DNA from: an uncultured Pseudomonadota bacterium
Lineage (GTDB): Bacteria > SAR324 > NAC60-12
Length of the DNA: 6,627 nt
NCBI GenBank assembly: GCA_913056375.1
Contig: CAJXNF010000162.1
Span: forward strand, 1-6,627
Direction: 5' to 3'
The notes under the pieces are model-generated. The model worked only from the letters and a program-made list of their open reading frames with translations. It ran no database searches and was not told where the DNA came from. Shown one piece after another: positions 4,694 through 6,627 of the stretch. How positions within the stretch are numbered: the stretch's first letter is position 1; each line of letters opens with the position of its first letter. A program made the position numbers and the translations under genes.

Positions 4694-6043
4694 ATGGCCA
4701 CCAGCGTCTTTGATCTCTTCAAGATTGGAATTGGTCCCTCCAGTTCCCACACCGTAGGCCCGATGAAGGCGGCAGGCCTCTTCCTTCAGCACTTGCCTCT
4801 CTCTCAAGTTAGCAGAATCCAAGTCGATCTCTACGGTTCCCTCGGACTCACCGGGAAGGGTCACGGTAGCGACAAGGCAGTCCTTCTTGGACTAGAAGGA
4901 GAGCAGCCTGAAACTGTGGAAATCACCAACATCCTCTCCCGTCTCCAGCAAATCGAAGCACAGCAGTTACTCCGCCTGAATCAACAGCATCCGATCTCTT
5001 TTCATAAAAAGCAGGACCTGATTTTTCATCGGCAGCAGAATCTACCTCTCCACGAAAATGGTCTGCGTTTCCAAGCCTGGGATGCGGACGGACAGTTGCT
5101 TTTAGAGAAGACCTATTATTCGATTGGTGGAGGCTTTGTCCTCGAAGGAGAAGGAGACGCATTGGTAATTGTGGAGGACCAAACGGAGCTACCCTTTCCC
5201 TTCAAGAAAGCTTCCGAATTACTGGAAATTTGCCGGCAGCAACAATGTTCGATCAGTCAAATCGTTCTGGCTAATGAGCAGGTCTGGCATTCAACGGAAG
5301 AGATTTACCGACGTCTGCTGGAAATCTGGGAGGTGATGCAGGAGTGCGTACGATTGGGCTGTGTCAATGAGGGTGTACTACCTGGTGGGTTGAAGGTGAA
5401 ACGTCGTGCCCCGAGTCTTCATCGTAAATTGCAGCAGGAAGAAGATCCCACAAACCTGATGGTCTGGGTCAACTTGTTCGCGTTGGCTGTTAATGAAGAA
5501 AACGCTGCGGGAGGACGGGTGGTGACGGCACCAACAAATGGAGCAGCAGGCATCATCCCGGCGGTACTGCACTACTTGATGCGCTTCACCCGATACTACA
5601 GCGATGAGCAGGTAGTCCGGTTTCTTTTGACGGCTGCAGGCATCGGCATGCTCTATAAGGAGAATGCTTCGATTTCTGGAGCTGCAGTGGGGTGTCAGGG
5701 AGAAGTCGGCAGTGCCTGCTCAATGGCAGCTGGTGCCTTGGCTGAATGCTTGGGAGGAACTCCAGCCCAAGTAGAAAATGCCGCAGAGATCGCTATGGAA
5801 CACAACCTCGGATTAACCTGTGATCCAATCGGAGGACTGGTTCAGATTCCCTGCATCGAACGCAACGCTATTGCTGCGAACAAGGCGATCAATGCCGCAC
5901 AACTGGCACTTAGAACGGATGGCCAACACCATGTCTCGCTAGACAAGGTCATCCGTACCATGTGGCAAACCGGTCGGGACATGGATTCCAAGTACAAGGA
6001 GACCGCCCGGGGTGGTCTCGCTGTCAACATCGTGGAGTGCTGA
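4694..6043 (+). CDS. sdaA: L-serine dehydratase (L-serine ammonia-lyase), single-chain iron-sulfur type
   Basis: The enzyme converts L-serine to pyruvate and ammonia with a [4Fe-4S] cluster, without PLP, in the cytoplasm. The 449 residues fit the single-chain form (E. coli SdaA is about 454). The N-terminal beta domain opens with SVFDLFKIGIGPSSSHTVGP (4-23), containing the SSSH substrate-region motif, then GLTGKGHGSDKAVLLGL (51-67). The alpha domain has APTNGAAGIIPAVL (279-292), KENASISGAAVGCQGEVGSA (322-341) and GLTCDPIGGLVQIPCIERNA (373-392). Cluster ligands are C334, C376 and C387; their spacing (42 and 11) equals that of C343, C385 and C396 in the Legionella enzyme. C449 is the last residue and lies 62 after C387, as C458 does from C396 there, so the tail-in-active-site cysteine is kept. 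ATG 4694 matches the family start, though no good Shine-Dalgarno is near; GGAG at 4665-4668 is too far. It probably shares a transcript with the 4256 gene. Cluster enzymes of this type lose activity in oxygen. Confidence 0.96.
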   Translation: MATSVFDLFKIGIGPSSSHTVGPMKAAGLFLQHLPLSQVSRIQVDLYGSLGLTGKGHGSDKAVLLGLEGEQPETVEITNILSRLQQIEAQQLLRLNQQHPISFHKKQDLIFHRQQNLPLHENGLRFQAWDADGQLLLEKTYYSIGGGFVLEGEGDALVIVEDQTELPFPFKKASELLEICRQQQCSISQIVLANEQVWHSTEEIYRRLLEIWEVMQECVRLGCVNEGVLPGGLKVKRRAPSLHRKLQQEEDPTNLMVWVNLFALAVNEENAAGGRVVTAPTNGAAGIIPAVLHYLMRFTRYYSDEQVVRFLLTAAGIGMLYKENASISGAAVGCQGEVGSACSMAAGALAECLGGTPAQVENAAEIAMEHNLGLTCDPIGGLVQIPCIERNAIAANKAINAAQLALRTDGQHHVSLDKVIRTMWQTGRDMDSKYKETARGGLAVNIVEC

Positions 6044-6217
6044 CTTCCTCTCTGCTTTGCCCGTCTGATTAGTTTTCTTCAGGGCATGAGTAAAAAGTAC
6101 AATTCCCTGTAGTTTTAAAAACTCTGGGACACATCATAAATTTACCCAAATGACCGCGGCTATCCTGAGGACATCCACAAAAAAGCTCAGGCACACTTAT
6201 CGTAACGGATGGCAAAC
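6044..6217. other. Convergent gap after sdaA
   Basis: The 174 bases separate the sdaA stop from the stop of the minus-strand ORF. They hold an imperfect inverted repeat at 6104-6129 (TCCC and GGGA flanking AGTTTT-A-AAAACT) and CCTGAG/CTCAGG at 6164-6169 and 6186-6191 with a 16-base loop. Neither is followed by a T-run in a position that would make a standard terminator. I see no gene or RNA here. Confidence 0.5.
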
Positions 6218-6439
6218 TCAACTCTCCAACGGTAAATTGAACTCCGGGTTATCCCTCTTTAGTTTTTCAATGTCTTCTGCTCTACGTGCAGCCAGTCTTC
6301 TTTCTTCCCCTACCTTCATCTCCAGCTTGCGGCGATCCTCAATCGCTCGTCTTTGAATCTCCAGATCACGCCTTGCAGCTTTTCTTCTTTCAATGGCGAC
6401 AATGATATCTGTAAGCCTGCGATCTCCTCTGCGTCTCAT
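6218..6439 (-). CDS. Small highly charged arginine-doublet helical protein, unrecognised
   Basis: The 73-residue product starts at ATG 6439; the same frame is closed by TAG four codons upstream, so no longer form exists. Arginine doublets or triplets recur at residues 2-4, 7-8, 18-19, 23-24, 30-31, 36-37, 47-48 and 52-53, mixed with glutamate and aspartate (ERRKAARRDLEIQ, EERRLAARRAEDIEKL). The pattern predicts one long amphipathic or coiled-coil helix from about 10 to 62, then a short tail PEFNLPLES. There is no signal peptide or membrane segment. Arginine codons are varied (AGA, CGC, CGT, AGG), so the pattern is not a DNA tandem repeat. The ribosome site is weak (GAGA about eight bases upstream). 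A perfect palindrome with TTGACA lies upstream. I recognise no family. The composition looks coding, but chance cannot be excluded. Confidence 0.5.
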   Translation of the reverse strand: MRRRGDRRLTDIIVAIERRKAARRDLEIQRRAIEDRRKLEMKVGEERRLAARRAEDIEKLKRDNPEFNLPLES

Positions 6440-6627
6440 AGTTCGTCTCTAGTTGGATGGATTGCTTCATCAGGAGTTGATTTTGACATGTCAAACCTTC
6501 ATCTACTCCATTTGAGTAGTAACAAACAATTGAGGAAAATCGCCAATTGAAGCCTTTGATATCCTACTATGGTTTTGTTGTCGAGCATGATGAATTGCTG
6601 TTTGTTAACACCAACAAAATGAATAAA
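6440..6627. other. Intergenic region at the right edge, upstream of the minus-strand ORF
   Basis: No gene is visible in these 188 bases, and the next gene lies beyond the edge. The stretch becomes A/T-rich and holds several small symmetries: the palindrome at 6482-6495, a stem CTACTC/GAGTAG at 6503-6508 and 6514-6519, two copies of CAATTGA at 6527-6533 and 6544-6550, and TTTTGTTG/CAACAAAA at 6573-6580 and 6612-6619. This is what a regulatory gap would look like, but no single element is secure. Confidence 0.45.
6482..6495. promoter_or_regulatory. Perfect 14-bp palindrome TTTGACATGTCAAA
   Basis: The sequence is its own reverse complement and contains TTGACA, the -35 consensus, on both strands. 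Read on the minus strand, the TTGACA would serve the 6218-6439 ORF, but the base group 17 positions on is GATGAA, a poor -10 box. It could be an operator for a dimeric regulator. About 0.4 perfect 14-bp palindromes are expected by chance in a window of this length. Confidence 0.35.

Noticed and set aside
6104..6129. Imperfect inverted repeat after sdaA that might be a terminator.
   Set aside because: The stem is mostly A-T with a one-base centre and mismatches, and no T-run follows on the plus strand.
6503..6519. Stem CTACTC/GAGTAG with a five-base loop near the right edge.
   Set aside because: No T-run follows, and a six-bp stem of this kind is common by chance.
6573..6619. Inverted repeat TTTTGTTG and CAACAAAA with a 31-base loop at the window end.
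   Set aside because: It has low complexity and a long loop, and the sequence beyond is not available to judge it as an operator or element end.

Overview
The window is an ordinary bacterial chromosomal segment with base composition near 50% G+C by eye. It carries seven genes of good or fair confidence and one or two possible small ones. The gene families (Bcr/CflA-type MFS exporter, DinF-type MATE exporter, OsmC-like protein, UgpE permease, single-chain SdaA) and the Shine-Dalgarno sites point to a Gram-negative, probably proteobacterial, organism. Phylum and species cannot be fixed from the sequence. I see no mobile element, CRISPR array, rRNA or tRNA.

Layout. Positions 1-673 hold the C-terminal half of a drug-exporter-like MFS protein, cut by the window edge. 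A 259-base convergent gap follows, with two perfect inverted repeats and a doubtful 53-residue ORF. On the minus strand at 933-2243 lies a complete DinF-type MATE exporter. It is divergent from a plus-strand cluster: an OsmC-family protein (2388-2828), a 17-repeat pentapeptide protein (2904-3290) and a UgpE-type ABC permease (3287-4141) that starts inside the stop codon of the pentapeptide gene. A good sigma-70-like promoter at 4190-4218 precedes a second plus-strand unit: a tail-anchored, arginine-doublet protein of unknown function (4256-4663), then sdaA, an iron-sulfur L-serine dehydratase (4694-6043). After sdaA a small minus-strand ORF (6218-6439) encodes a highly charged, arginine-doublet helical protein. 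A perfect 14-bp palindrome containing TTGACA lies 43 bases upstream of its start.

How the genes work together. No single pathway joins the window. Two exporters face each other tail to tail. The OsmC-like protein suggests handling of peroxides or reactive thiols. The permease needs a partner permease, an ATPase and a binding protein, none of which is encoded here. SdaA converts serine to pyruvate and ammonia and is probably co-transcribed with the tail-anchored protein.

I did not find a convincing new multi-gene system. The points most worth a second look are the isolated UgpE permease coupled to a pentapeptide protein, and the two arginine-doublet proteins on either side of sdaA.
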